64,000 nucleotides of DNA from Plantago ovata (lineage: Eukaryota > Streptophyta > Magnoliopsida > Lamiales > Plantaginaceae), in assembly GCA_028274465.1 (NCBI GenBank), contig CM051455.1:69174985-69238984 (forward strand), written 5' to 3'. Position numbers and translations under genes: made by a program. The notes beneath the pieces are model-generated. The model was not told where the DNA came from. It did no database searches and was given only the letters and a program-made list of their open reading frames with translations. Each line of letters opens with the position of its first letter. Within the stretch, counting starts at the first letter, position 1. Positions 42,704 through 52,365 of the stretch are shown here, in pieces.

Positions 42704-43963
42704 TGATGAATGTGTATTTTACACTTTCATTCGAGTCTTTTTCACCTATTTTAGCTATCCTCTATGTTAATTTAGCTATATTTTAGTACATTTTATTAGA
42801 ATAGTGTCACGTTTCCCTTTAGATTTTATTTTACAGGTTTTGGTTGAAATTCGGAGATTTCTGGGCAATTATATTGAAGTTGACAAGGAATTGGTGCTCC
42901 AGAAGCCTATTTGGAGTATCTGAAGGTTTCCGGATAGGATTTGAAGTCTAGGGGCCGAATCTAGAGGTTAGAAGGCTACTAGAAGTCAGAAACCGAGTCC
43001 GAAAAGGTGAAGAAATCCAAAAACGCGTCGAAAACGCGGAAATTCCGCGAAAAACCTCTGGGGCGAACCGCCGCACTGTGGGGCGAACCACCCCGTGATA
43101 ATTCGGGGCCTATATATAGTGCTCAGTTTTCTCTCCGAAAATCATATCTTTCCAAGCCTACTTTCTCACCTCTCTCTATAGTTTTAGATAGGGACTTCCC
43201 GGGGCCTGTCCTGGGAGTTCCGTAGCTTAAGGGATACTTTTTCATAGCAGATTGGAGTGCGTAGGATCGCAATCATCCGGAGATTGACAACCTTCGGTAA
43301 CTTTGTATCTTACAGTTTTTATCTACTTATTTTATCTTGTTTCAATATGTTTTCTTCTATGATTTCTATTGATTGCATGCCTATTATGAGTAGCTAAACT
43401 TATCATTGGTGGTAGTATGTGAATTCTTAGCGAGGGAAGATAATCATGCTAATGGCTATATCGCGCATTATACTCCGTGTCATTGCTTTATTTCATTGAT
43501 CAGTTGTAACCAAAATTCTCGTATGTTGTATTGATCATTATGCACAATTGGACACTAGTCGACCATCAGACCAATTATCTTCGTAGTGTTGAATAATTAC
43601 GGAACACATTAGGACAATCGTGATTGACTAGTCAGACCAAATTATCTTCGTAGTGCTTAATACTTGCAACAGGACACTAGATTGATTCAAAGATCTCTAT
43701 GCAAGACCGAGGAATTTATGCATGATTATCGACCCATTATGTTAAGAAGGACCATACTATCACCAATCTCCATTATCTGCTAGAAACCACCTATTGCTAT
43801 CTGTCTGCTGTTTTTATATTCTTAATTAGATTTGATAAAGCTAGTATAGTCCTGAGAGAACGACACTCGAGTCATTCTACTGCTACACTACGGTTTTCGT
43901 TGTAGTTGTGGATTGCCTTTGGCTAATTACAAATTTATTTGACTGAATCTGACACGTTCATCA
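42704..43963 (+). repeat. Z 5' LTR
   Basis: 1260 bp, TGATGAATG...CGTTCATCA. GC palindromes at about 43057-43095, TATATATAG at 43111-43119. A 66-bp period repeat with core ATTATCTTCGTAGTG starts at 43567 and 43633. Confidence 0.95.
43111..43119 (+). promoter_or_regulatory. TATA box of the Athila-like LTR
   Basis: TATATATAG, conserved in position in all E1, S and Z LTRs and, as TATATATGA/ATATATAG variants, in D. It always lies directly downstream of the GC palindrome units. Confidence 0.75.
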
Positions 43964-43966
43964 AAT

Positions 43967-43984
43967 TGGCGCCGTTGCCGGGGA
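43967..43984 (+). other. Z primer binding site, tRNA-Asp
   Basis: TGGCGCCGTTGCCGGGGA, 18 bases complementary to plant tRNA-Asp(GTC) 3' end, three bases after the LTR. Confidence 0.92.
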
Positions 43985-44132
43985 CTATACTCCTTTTTTC
44001 TGTTTAATTTGTTTATATTTACAGCTTTAGATTCCTAATTCTATTAGTCTTAGTTTTCCTTTTTAATCTCTCTCTGATACAACTTTCCTATTTTGTTTCT
44101 AATCACCCTTCCTAGTCTGTCACAGATAGTGT

Positions 44133-46292
44133 ATGCCGCATACACGTTCTGCAGGAACACCGCTTGCTAATTCAATTGCTGAGATCGACAGAGTCTACCA
44201 CCAAAGAAGGCGACTACTTGAAAGGCGCGCACTAGAGGAAATAGAGGAAACCGATTTCTCTGAATCTCTACATAGTCCCTTCAAGGAAATCGACGGAATG
44301 GCAGAAGCTAGACCACTGAAGGCATTGGTACAACCCACCAAAGATCGTATGAGGGGACCGGCGATAGTTCTTTCGTCTGCAACCCGAGATCTGGAGATCA
44401 AGAACCACGCATTCCAACAACTTCCGAGGTTCTATGGCTTATCAAGGGAAGATGTGATGGGGTACTTTCACGATATCGATGATTTCGTCAACCAACTCCC
44501 AGGACCCGGAGCTGACATAACAACGGATGAGTTGAGGATGAAGGTTTTTGCTATGGGACTTGGCGACAGAGCCAAGTCATGACTGAGTTCTCTTCCAGCA
44601 GGCTCGCTGGACACTTGGGAAAAGGTTTTTTCAGCTTTCATGGAGAAATACTTCCCTCACACCTTGACTACCGCGCTAAAGGCGCAAATCACTAGATTCA
44701 AACAGGACTATGATGAGACCATCTACACCGCGTTCGAGAGGTTCCAAGATCTCACGAACAAGTGCCCTCACCATGGTTTTGAACTCTCTGACCTAGTCCA
44801 ACACTTCTACAATGGACTAACCTTCGAGAACCAACAAGTGGTGGATTTCCAATGCCGAGGCAATATTTGGGAGGAAACCGCAGAAGCCGCCTGGGCTGTT
44901 TTTGAAAGGCTTGCTAAGGGTTCGCAGTTCAAGGACCCAAGACCAATGGTCAGGAGACGTGGACCTGAAGCTCCACCGACTCAAGAAGCCCCTATGTACA
45001 GGGGGAATGAGGATCAATTCGAGTGCTTTACCAACGAATTGAAGCAAATCCTCAAGAGCGCCACCGGAACAACTGTTTCGAACGAAGTATGCCGAATATG
45101 CAAGAACTATGGGCATGGGACTCATATGTGTAGATCGGAGCTGGCATACGATGATGGCAACTGGGCTCGAGGAAGCGAAGAAGAAGCCTTTGCTACGGAG
45201 TTTGGCACTCAAGAAGTTAGCTACGGACAAGACGGTAGGAATCCTCGAGGTGGATTTTGGAGAAGAGGATACCGTAACAATCAAGGATATGCACCGGCTA
45301 ACCAAACTTATGGAGCTAACCAAGACCGTAGTAGGCTGAACTATGGTAATGACCACTGCGAAAATCCCGCTCCGAAAGAGCCACCAAAGTCGAAGTCGGC
45401 TCAACTAATGGAGAACTTGCAGAAGATGGTCGATCACACACAAAGTTTTCTCAAACGGTATGAAGAAGATTCTGAGAAGACTAGGGCAAGGCTCGATAGG
45501 TTGGAAGAGAGCACTAGGCTTGCCCATCAAAAGATGCAAGAGTTGATCGACCGAGGAGCAAGTAGGGAGCAAGGCAAACTGCCCAGCAACACTGAGAAGT
45601 CGTTGTCCATTAACTTAGTGGGTGATCTACCTGTTGAAATCACCATCAAGAAGGTTGCTAAGTGCGATAGTTGCAAGAGGGACCTACCTCCACAATCCGA
45701 AGAAGAAGAAAAGGACCTTGGTACTAACAAGAGTGAAGAGGAGCAAGAGGATCCCGAGCCACTCCCTCAAAGTTTCGATGTTAAGGTCGGGATTGGGGAG
45801 CTTGAAGATATCCGAGCCACACTAGACACATGATCCTACTCTAATGTGCTCCCTTTGAATGTTTTCGAGAAGGGTAACCTAGGAGAACTAACTGTGCATA
45901 AGACTATTGTGCAACTGGCAGATGGATCCCTTGTGAAACCCGAAGACGTTGTGAAGAATGTATTAGTTAAAATTGGTGAAGCCTCTGTCCACACCGATTT
46001 TGTAATTATGCCAGCGTCAGCACCAGGAACGGGGGATGTCATACTCTTAGGACGAACATTCTTGACCAAAATACGCTCCGTGATGGACATCTACAAAAGG
46101 ACTTGCACTATCGAAGTTGATGGCAAGCAACATGTGTTGCAAGCCATATCCGATCCACCTGATCCACCCGATACTTCTAACACTATTGATTACAGTGGTC
46201 TTAACGTCTATGTTCACTCTTATTCACAGGATCAAAGCACGGGAAGGAGGCTCATGAAGGGGAAGTCTAGTACCCTCAGAAGGAAAAGATAG
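44133..46292 (+). pseudogene. Z gag and retropepsin
   Basis: Starts MPHTRSAGTPLANSIAEIDR. Gypsy gag capsid-type core (about 44600-44930), zinc knuckle CRICKNYGHGTHMC near 45085-45130, a charged coiled-coil-like part (about 45400-45550), then an acidic linker and a retropepsin (VRLADG/VQLADG block, VILLGRTFLTKIRSVMDI near 46040-46090). Ends SSTLRRKR. Same start and layout as E1. No RT follows; the next 1.2 kb is non-coding. Nearly whole, about one or two breaks. Confidence 0.88.
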
Positions 46293-46582
46293 GCAAAGAC
46301 AGGAGTCGAGTCAGAGACTTTAAACAATGGCGCTATCCGGGAGGCAACCCGGGGTTTTTATCGCTTTCTTTACCGCTTTATTGCATGCATTCATACTTGA
46401 ACAATTTGCTTTTCATATGTGAATTTGTCCGGTTCTGTGTCGTATGTGCTTATGTTGTGTTCGAGTGCGACTTTTCGAGTGATTTTTGAGGAAAATGATT
46501 TTTCGGGGACTAAAAACTTTTTTTTTTCGGGGACTAAAAACCGCATTTTTATTTCAAAAAACGTTCGTCTCCCACCTAAAAG

Positions 46583-46712
46583 TGGGGGGCGAATCGCCCC
46601 AACTGTGGGGCGAATCGCCCCACGACCAGAGCGCGCGCGCGCTATGGGCGTGCGGGGCGGTTCGCCCCGCACGGGGCGGTCCGCCCCAGGTGTGGGTTGA
46701 ACCGCCCCACAC
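46583..46712 (+). repeat. Z internal GC palindrome array
   Basis: About five units: GGGGCGAATCGCCCC twice, a GC-alternating stretch, GCGGGGCGGTTCGCCCCGC and GGGGCGGTCCGCCCC, with a partial last unit. E1 has one unit at the same place (25205-25222) and D about a dozen (51800-52125). Confidence 0.88.
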
Positions 46713-46778
46713 CATCTGATTGAAACAAAACGGGGTTTCTTCCCCAAACCCCCATTTTCCTCCATTTTCATCTTCCAA

Positions 46779-47483
46779 ACTCCAAAATTTCCTCCATATT
46801 CAAAATAACTTCAAATCTTCATAACTTCTTCATCTCTCCATCATTTTGTGTGTTCTTTAGCTTCATTCGAAGCCCGTTGCGTGCTCTTTCATTCTATCCG
46901 AACAAATTTCTTCCTAGCTCATTCAATTTCCGGATTTGAGGTATTATCACATGAACCCTAATTTTTACAATTTGGGGATTTTTTGATTTATGCTTCAATT
47001 AGGCTTGTATGATGTATGGGTTGATGATTTATGTGATTAGATTCGTTATTCATTGTCAATTACATGTTCAATTAGGCTTGGTTTGATGATTTGAGATTTT
47101 TGCTAATTGGATGATGTATGTCTTGTTAGGAAATTGTCTTTCTTACTTACAATCCATGTTTAAACATGTGTTTATTGATATGAAATTGATGGATGTATTG
47201 GTAGAATGCATGATTGATGAGATTGAGGATTTATGCTAGAAATTGATTTTTATGGTATGGATTGAACCTTGTGATTCAAGGCATTGTTGTTAGCAAGAGC
47301 ATAATGTGATATGTTATTGTAGTAGGTACATTGATATGTTGCGTAATGAATTAGCTAGACTAGGCTTTGGGATTTTGAGGAGTTGGATTTTTGAGAATTT
47401 TACTCGTTTGTTCACTCGTATATTTACATATGCATAGGTCTGTTTTGCATCGTACGAGATACTAATTGCTGTTTGTAGGAATC
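46779..47483 (+). promoter_or_regulatory. Z leader of env-position gene, with candidate intron
   Basis: A pyrimidine-rich leader-like stretch (46779-46940) ends GATTTGAG and is followed by GTATTATCAC; AT-rich sequence then runs to TGCTGTTTGTAG at 47478, five bases before the ATG at 47484. This looks like a plant leader intron of 538 nt. It could allow expression of the downstream ORF by splicing, as proposed for env-like ORFs of related elements. Not proven. Confidence 0.5.
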
Positions 47484-48788
47484 ATGGCACCAAGGACAAG
47501 GAGAGCCGGCTCTAGCAAAAAGGGGAAGGGAGTAGCATCAAGCTCCCAACCATCTCACGATTTGTACGAGTTGTCTACTGCTGCGATAGATGTGCGACAA
47601 CGGCTAGAGGCGGAGATGGCCGACGGAGGAAGGTCGATCATCCCCGATAGGAGGATTGACATTCCTGAGTCCGTAGCGAATAGAGCGGGATATAGGACGC
47701 TGTCAAGTTTGGGGTCACAAAGGAATTGGGCATGGTACAGTTCCGACAGGTTCAAAGGCTACGACGAGAGCCTCCTCCGAGATTTCTACACTGGGTACAC
47801 GGATCTCGACGAGAAGAATGGGGTGTTAGTCCGAGGCCTGATTATACCATGGAACCCAGAGTACATTTCTTCCTTCATCCATTTCGGGAACTTGGAATTC
47901 ACAGAGAGCGACCACGCCTACTTGTATTCGACGACCGCTAGGGGGATAGGGAGACACATCACCGACGTGATCTGCAACAGGGAGTACAGATACCCGGAAG
48001 TTGGGGCAGCACCTGGACGGATCAGTTATAGCGACCTTAGCATCGAAGCTAAGGTGATGATGAAATTTTGCATCTCCGACTTGATTCCGAGGAAGAATGA
48101 CACATGGATTCAGCCCTACTACGCCGAGCTCCTCTACTGCCTCATAGACGGACATCAGATCGACATAGGACACATTATGTATGAGGAGTACGAGCGCCAC
48201 TGGGAAAAGAAGAGGAAGCCTTTCATCTTCCCAAGCTTCATCACAGCCTACTGCAAATATCATGGGGTCGATGATATTGAGGAGGGGGATTGCGAGGTCG
48301 TAGCCCTTTCACCCTCGACCATTGAGGTACAGCTCAACAGGTATCAGTTGAGGAACCCCACAGCAGCCGCTGCTGATGTAGGAGCACCATTCCAGCCAAA
48401 TGATTCCGATCATGAGGATGCTATGGAGGCCGATGTTGGCGAGGCCCCTATTCCAGATATTCCGTTTGTCCATCATGCACAGCATGCACCAGCTGGAGCA
48501 CCACAGGGGTCTGGAGGATTTGACTTCTCCGAATTCCGTACCTACCTCGACAGCCGTTTCGACAGAATTGATGCCAACAACGCGGCCATGCGGCAGGACA
48601 TCGACAGGCACATTGTCCAGCACAACCGCGATTGGGAGATATTCGAGGAGCATCGCCGAGAGGATAGGCAGCACATGTGGGAGCAGCAACAGCTCATCCA
48701 GCAACAGCAGGAAGCTCTACGACAGTCCAATGAGCTCATGAATGACATGTGGAGTGACTTTTATGGGGACTACCATCCCGATGATTAG
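47484..48788 (+). CDS. Z env-position plant-transposon-type protein, 434 residues
   Basis: Start chosen at MAPRTRRAGSSKKGKG, just after the candidate splice acceptor; an in-frame Met 6 residues upstream is not shared by E1. Layout: basic Ser-rich N-terminus (1-30), globular part (about 70-260) with NWAWYSSDRFKGYDESLLRD, IIPWNPEYISSFIHFGNLEF, TWIQPYYAELLYCLIDGHQI and FPSFITAYCKYHGVDDIEEG, then an Ala/Pro/Asp linker and a Gln-rich, probably coiled-coil tail. It resembles the putative plant transposon protein domain of plant LTR elements (inference). No signal peptide or membrane helix, so not an envelope by structure. Function unknown. Looks whole. Confidence 0.85.
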   Translation: MAPRTRRAGSSKKGKGVASSSQPSHDLYELSTAAIDVRQRLEAEMADGGRSIIPDRRIDIPESVANRAGYRTLSSLGSQRNWAWYSSDRFKGYDESLLRDFYTGYTDLDEKNGVLVRGLIIPWNPEYISSFIHFGNLEFTESDHAYLYSTTARGIGRHITDVICNREYRYPEVGAAPGRISYSDLSIEAKVMMKFCISDLIPRKNDTWIQPYYAELLYCLIDGHQIDIGHIMYEEYERHWEKKRKPFIFPSFITAYCKYHGVDDIEEGDCEVVALSPSTIEVQLNRYQLRNPTAAAADVGAPFQPNDSDHEDAMEADVGEAPIPDIPFVHHAQHAPAGAPQGSGGFDFSEFRTYLDSRFDRIDANNAAMRQDIDRHIVQHNRDWEIFEEHRREDRQHMWEQQQLIQQQQEALRQSNELMNDMWSDFYGDYHPDD

Positions 48789-49391
48789 TCCTTCCACTTG
48801 TCCACTCTCAGCCGACCAAGGCCAAACCCTTCGGTAACATCTAGTATCGCTTCTTCTTACTCATTCTCTTTTACTAGGGGGCTAGCTTAAGAATCGTAAG
48901 GGGGATGCGATGTGAACCATGATGTTAAGTATTGTTTGGCTTTGTGTCGATTAGTATCTCGTCCTTTGTTTGCATTTGCATTTGCACGTTTACTGCTTTC
49001 TTAGATTTTTTAGGTTGCATTCACTTCATTCATCCTAGGATAGTCTTGCATGTTTTATATGGAGTTTATTGCCGAATTTTTTGAACTTTTTATTGGGTAG
49101 ATCAACTAGCTATGCCATTAATCATATGCTTCATCTCTATGAATTTGTTTGAGGTTTTTCTCGCTTGGCTTGTCACATTTATGTATTGCACTTAGTTAAG
49201 CATGGTAGTCTCGACATCACTTAGTGGTGTTTTCTCTACTGCGGTTCACGAAGGCCTTTATAATAGGATGATGCATGTTAGGGTCTTATGGTTGTTTCCC
49301 GAGTAATTATGTACCTAAGAGGCAACAAGTCTTCACCATGCTTTGAGATTGCTAAATGCCTAGGAAGGAGGTTGTGTGATCCTTTGTTTAT
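48789..49391 (+). other. Z 3' UTR, first part
   Basis: Non-coding and closely shared with S (32877-33436) and E1. The shared 3' UTR begins near CTCAGCCGACC, the point where S and Z stop differing. No gene recognised. Confidence 0.7.
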
Positions 49392-49525
49392 AACCTATTC
49401 TTCCGAATAGGTTTGGGGAGGGGGTTACACCATCATAGACTTGTTTCTGTTTTTCATTTTCGTATCGTGAGTTTATTTTCCTTTTCCGTAAATTTTGTAC
49501 TCCAACCTATTCTTTCGAATAGGTT
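49392..49525 (+). other. Z twin 3' UTR hairpins
   Basis: 49392-49413 (loop TTCC) and 49504-49525 (loop TTTC); arms AACCTATTC and GAATAGGTT, each followed by TTGGGGA. Arms are perfectly conserved in all six hairpins of the three elements in this window. Confidence 0.87.
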
Positions 49526-49579
49526 TGGGGAAGTCGTGTGAGTCATTTTGTTTCTCTCTTTGTTATGCTACTGCTGGCT

Positions 49580-49715
49580 AGAAAAAAATCGAAAAAAAAA
49601 AGAGAAAGAAAAATTTCCAGAAAAAAAAAGAGAAAAAGAAAAACAGAAAGAAACTGGAAGGAAAAAAAGAGAAGACCCCAAAAAAGCAAAGAAGGGTCCA
49701 AAAAAAAGAAAAGCC
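49580..49715 (+). repeat. Z homopurine tract
   Basis: About 135 bases of nearly pure A/G with a TTTCCAG/CTGGAAG pair, followed by the conserved CAAAGAAGGGTCC. Lys-rich ORFs over it are artefacts. Confidence 0.82.
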
Positions 49716-50323
49716 AAAAGCAGTTTAGCAAAGTTTTGAGTCTTTTCCATTTTTCGTAATCGTGTTGTAATTTTCCATTTTTATTATTTTATCTTTTTTG
49801 TCTTGAGTATCATCTGATCTAGACCACCCTCGTCCTGCCATTCAGGAAGTGGTGAATAGCTTAAGACTTTACTTGAGAGATGGGTAGAATATGGGAGTGT
49901 TATCTTTTATAGGGAACCCTCCTTCGTTTGATGAGAGCCAGTACTGGTTCGACCTCTTTTGAGGAAAAGTCTTGACATGGTGGAACAACAGTAAGTCCTC
50001 AGTTTCATAGGCACGGGGCAACCATCCATATCTTAGCATGCATCATTACGTCGTCACTGACTAGGTCCAGGTAGAGAATGTTACGAGAGACTATCTTGTC
50101 TTGACATAAGTGCTTATGTGGATGTGTATAAGTCAATCGAGGTATTCTTCAACCTATATTCATGCTTTGATTTATATGGTTTTTGTTCATATGTTATTTG
50201 ATAGATTCAGTAGATTAGTTCGTTTTATTTGGCATGAAACTCCATTTTTGTGTCTTGCATGTTTTTTGTATTAGAGTCTAGCTTAGTTGCTTGAGGACAA
50301 GCAAAGGTTCGGTTTGGGGAGTT

Positions 50324-51563
50324 TGATGAATGTGTATTTTACACTTTCATTCGAGTCTTTTTCACCTATTTTAGCTATCCTCTATGTTATTTAGCTATAT
50401 TTTAGTACATTTTATTAGAATAGTGTCACGTTTCCCTTTAGATTTTTATTTTACAGGTTTTGGTTGAAATTCGGAGATTTCTGGGAAATTATATTGAAGT
50501 TGACAAGGAATTGGTGTTCCAGAAGCCTATTTGGAGTATCTGAAGGTTTCCGGATAGGATTTGAAGTCTAGGGGCCGAATCTGGAGGTTAGAAGGCTACT
50601 AGAAGTCAGAAACCGAGTCCGAAAAGGTGAAGAAATCCAAAAACGCGTCGAAAACGCGGAAATTCCGCGAAAAACCTCTGGGGCGAACCGCCCCGTGATA
50701 ATTCGGGGCCTATATATAGTGCTCAGTTTTCTCTCCGAAAATCATATCTTTCCAAGCCTACTTTCTCACCTCTCTCTATAGTTTTAGGTAGGGACTTCCC
50801 GGGGCCTGTCCTGGGAGTTCCGTAGCTTAGGGGATACTTTTTCATAGCATATTGGAGCGCGTAGGACCGCAATCATCCGAAGATTGACAACCTTCGGTAA
50901 CTTTGTATCTTACAGTTTTTATCTACTTATTTTATCTTCTTTCAATATGTTTTCTTCTATGATTTCTATTGATTGCATGCCTATTATGAGTAGCTAAACT
51001 TGTCATTGGTGGTAGTATGTGAATTCTTAGCGAGGGAAGATAATCATGCTAATGGCTATATCGCGCATTATACTCCGTGTCATTGCTTTATTTCGTTGAT
51101 CAGTTGTAACCAAAATTCTCGTATGTTGTATTGATCATTATGCACAATTGGACACTAGTCGACCATCAGACCAATTATCTTCGTAGTGTTGAATAATTAC
51201 GGAACACATTAGGACAATCGTGATTGACTAGTCAGACCAAATTATCTTCGTAGTGCTTAATACTTGCAACAGGACACTAGATTGATTCAAAGATCTCTAT
51301 GCAAGACCGAGGAATTTATGCATGATTATCGACCCATTATGTTAAGAAGGACCATACTATCACCAATCTCCATTATCTGCTGGAAACCCCCTATTGCTAT
51401 CTGTCTGCTGTTTTTATATTCTTAATTAGATTTGATAAAGCTAGTATAGTCCTGAGAGAACGACACTCGAGTCATTCTACTGCTACGCTACGGTTTTCGT
51501 TGTAGTTGTGGATTGCCTTTGGCTAATTACAAATTTATTTGACTGAATCTGACACGTTCATCA
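50324..51563 (+). repeat. Z 3' LTR
   Basis: 1240 bp; preceded by GGTTTGGGGAGTT. It has one fewer GC palindrome unit (50679-50697) than the 5' LTR of the same element. Confidence 0.95.
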
Positions 51564-52365
51564 TACCTCAAATCTGGAAATTTGATGAAGTATGAAGAGA
51601 TTTGTTCAGATGAGAATGAAGAGCACGTTATGGGCTTCGATTCAAGCTAAAGAACACAAGATTTGGTGGAGGATTGAAAGAATTATGGAAGAGGGAAGGT
51701 TTTTGAAGCTTTTTTCGATTTTGGGAGCAAGAGGAAGAGAAAGGATGAAGAATGAGAGAATAGGGACTAAGTACCATTTTTTATGTGTTCTGGGCATGAG
51801 GGGCGGACCGCCCCATCTGAGAGGCGGTCCGCCTCTCACCACCCGAGAGTTTAAACTCTCGGATGTTGAGGTGGTTCGTCCCACATGGGGCGAACCGCCT
51901 CTCACTCGCAGAAAGCTCCCGAGTGGGGGGCGGACCGCCCCCCATGGGTGGCGGTCCGCCTCTCACCCCCAGAGAGTCGCCAACTCTCTGGGAGTGTGGG
52001 GCGGACCGCCCCCTATGGGAGGCGGTGTGCCTCTCACCTCCAGAGAGCCGCCGGCTCTCTGGGAGGGGGGGGGGCGGACCTCCCCCCATGGGAGGCGGTG
52101 CGCCTCCCACTTACAGAGGCTGGGGGCCGAATTTTTTCCGCCTCTCTCACTATATTTTCACTCCAAAATATTTTCCTCACTGAAACACTCGTAAAACTTC
52201 ACTAAAACACATACAAAAAGCACAAAACATTACACAAACTACAAAAAACTTATCAAAAAACAAATTGTTCGATGTATGCATGCAATGCAAGAAAGCAATA
52301 AAAATCCGGGTTGCCTCCCGGAAAGCGCCATTGTTTATTAGTCTCTGACTCGACTTCTTCTCGTT
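51564..52365 (-). other. D internal leader with large GC palindrome array
   Basis: Non-coding region of D between its retropepsin and Z. The array at 51800-52125 repeats a set of three palindromes: GGGGCGGACCGCCCC (51800-51814), GAGGCGGTCCGCCTC (51821-51835) and CCGAGAGTTTAAACTCTCGG (51843-51862) or its variants, about four times with decay. ORFs rich in Gly/Pro across it are artefacts of the repeat. 51564-51568 is the right TSD of Z. Confidence 0.85.

Larger units (their letters stand above)
42704..51563 (+). mobile_element. Element Z: non-autonomous Athila-like retrotransposon
   Basis: 8860 bp, plus strand; LTRs 42704-43963 and 50324-51563, TSD TACCT, tRNA-Asp primer site, gag-retropepsin (44133-46292), leader with a GC palindrome array, env-position protein (47484-48788), twin hairpins, homopurine tract, polypurine tract. 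No RT, RNase H or integrase is visible. LTRs differ at about 16 positions (1.3%, near 0.5 My at 1.3e-8) plus one palindrome-unit length change. The gag part has about one break; the env-position ORF looks whole. Integration in trans by an autonomous Athila relative is inferred. Confidence 0.93.

Noticed and set aside
43967-43984. A tRNA-Asp gene fragment
   Set aside because: Only the 18-base acceptor complement is present next to an LTR, as expected for a primer site.
47484-48788. A true viral envelope protein
   Set aside because: No signal peptide, transmembrane helix or glycoprotein-like Cys pattern is visible; the env label is positional only.
51592-52205. Gly/Pro-rich ORFs on both strands
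   Set aside because: They are translations of the GC palindrome array, with no codon bias or conserved start.
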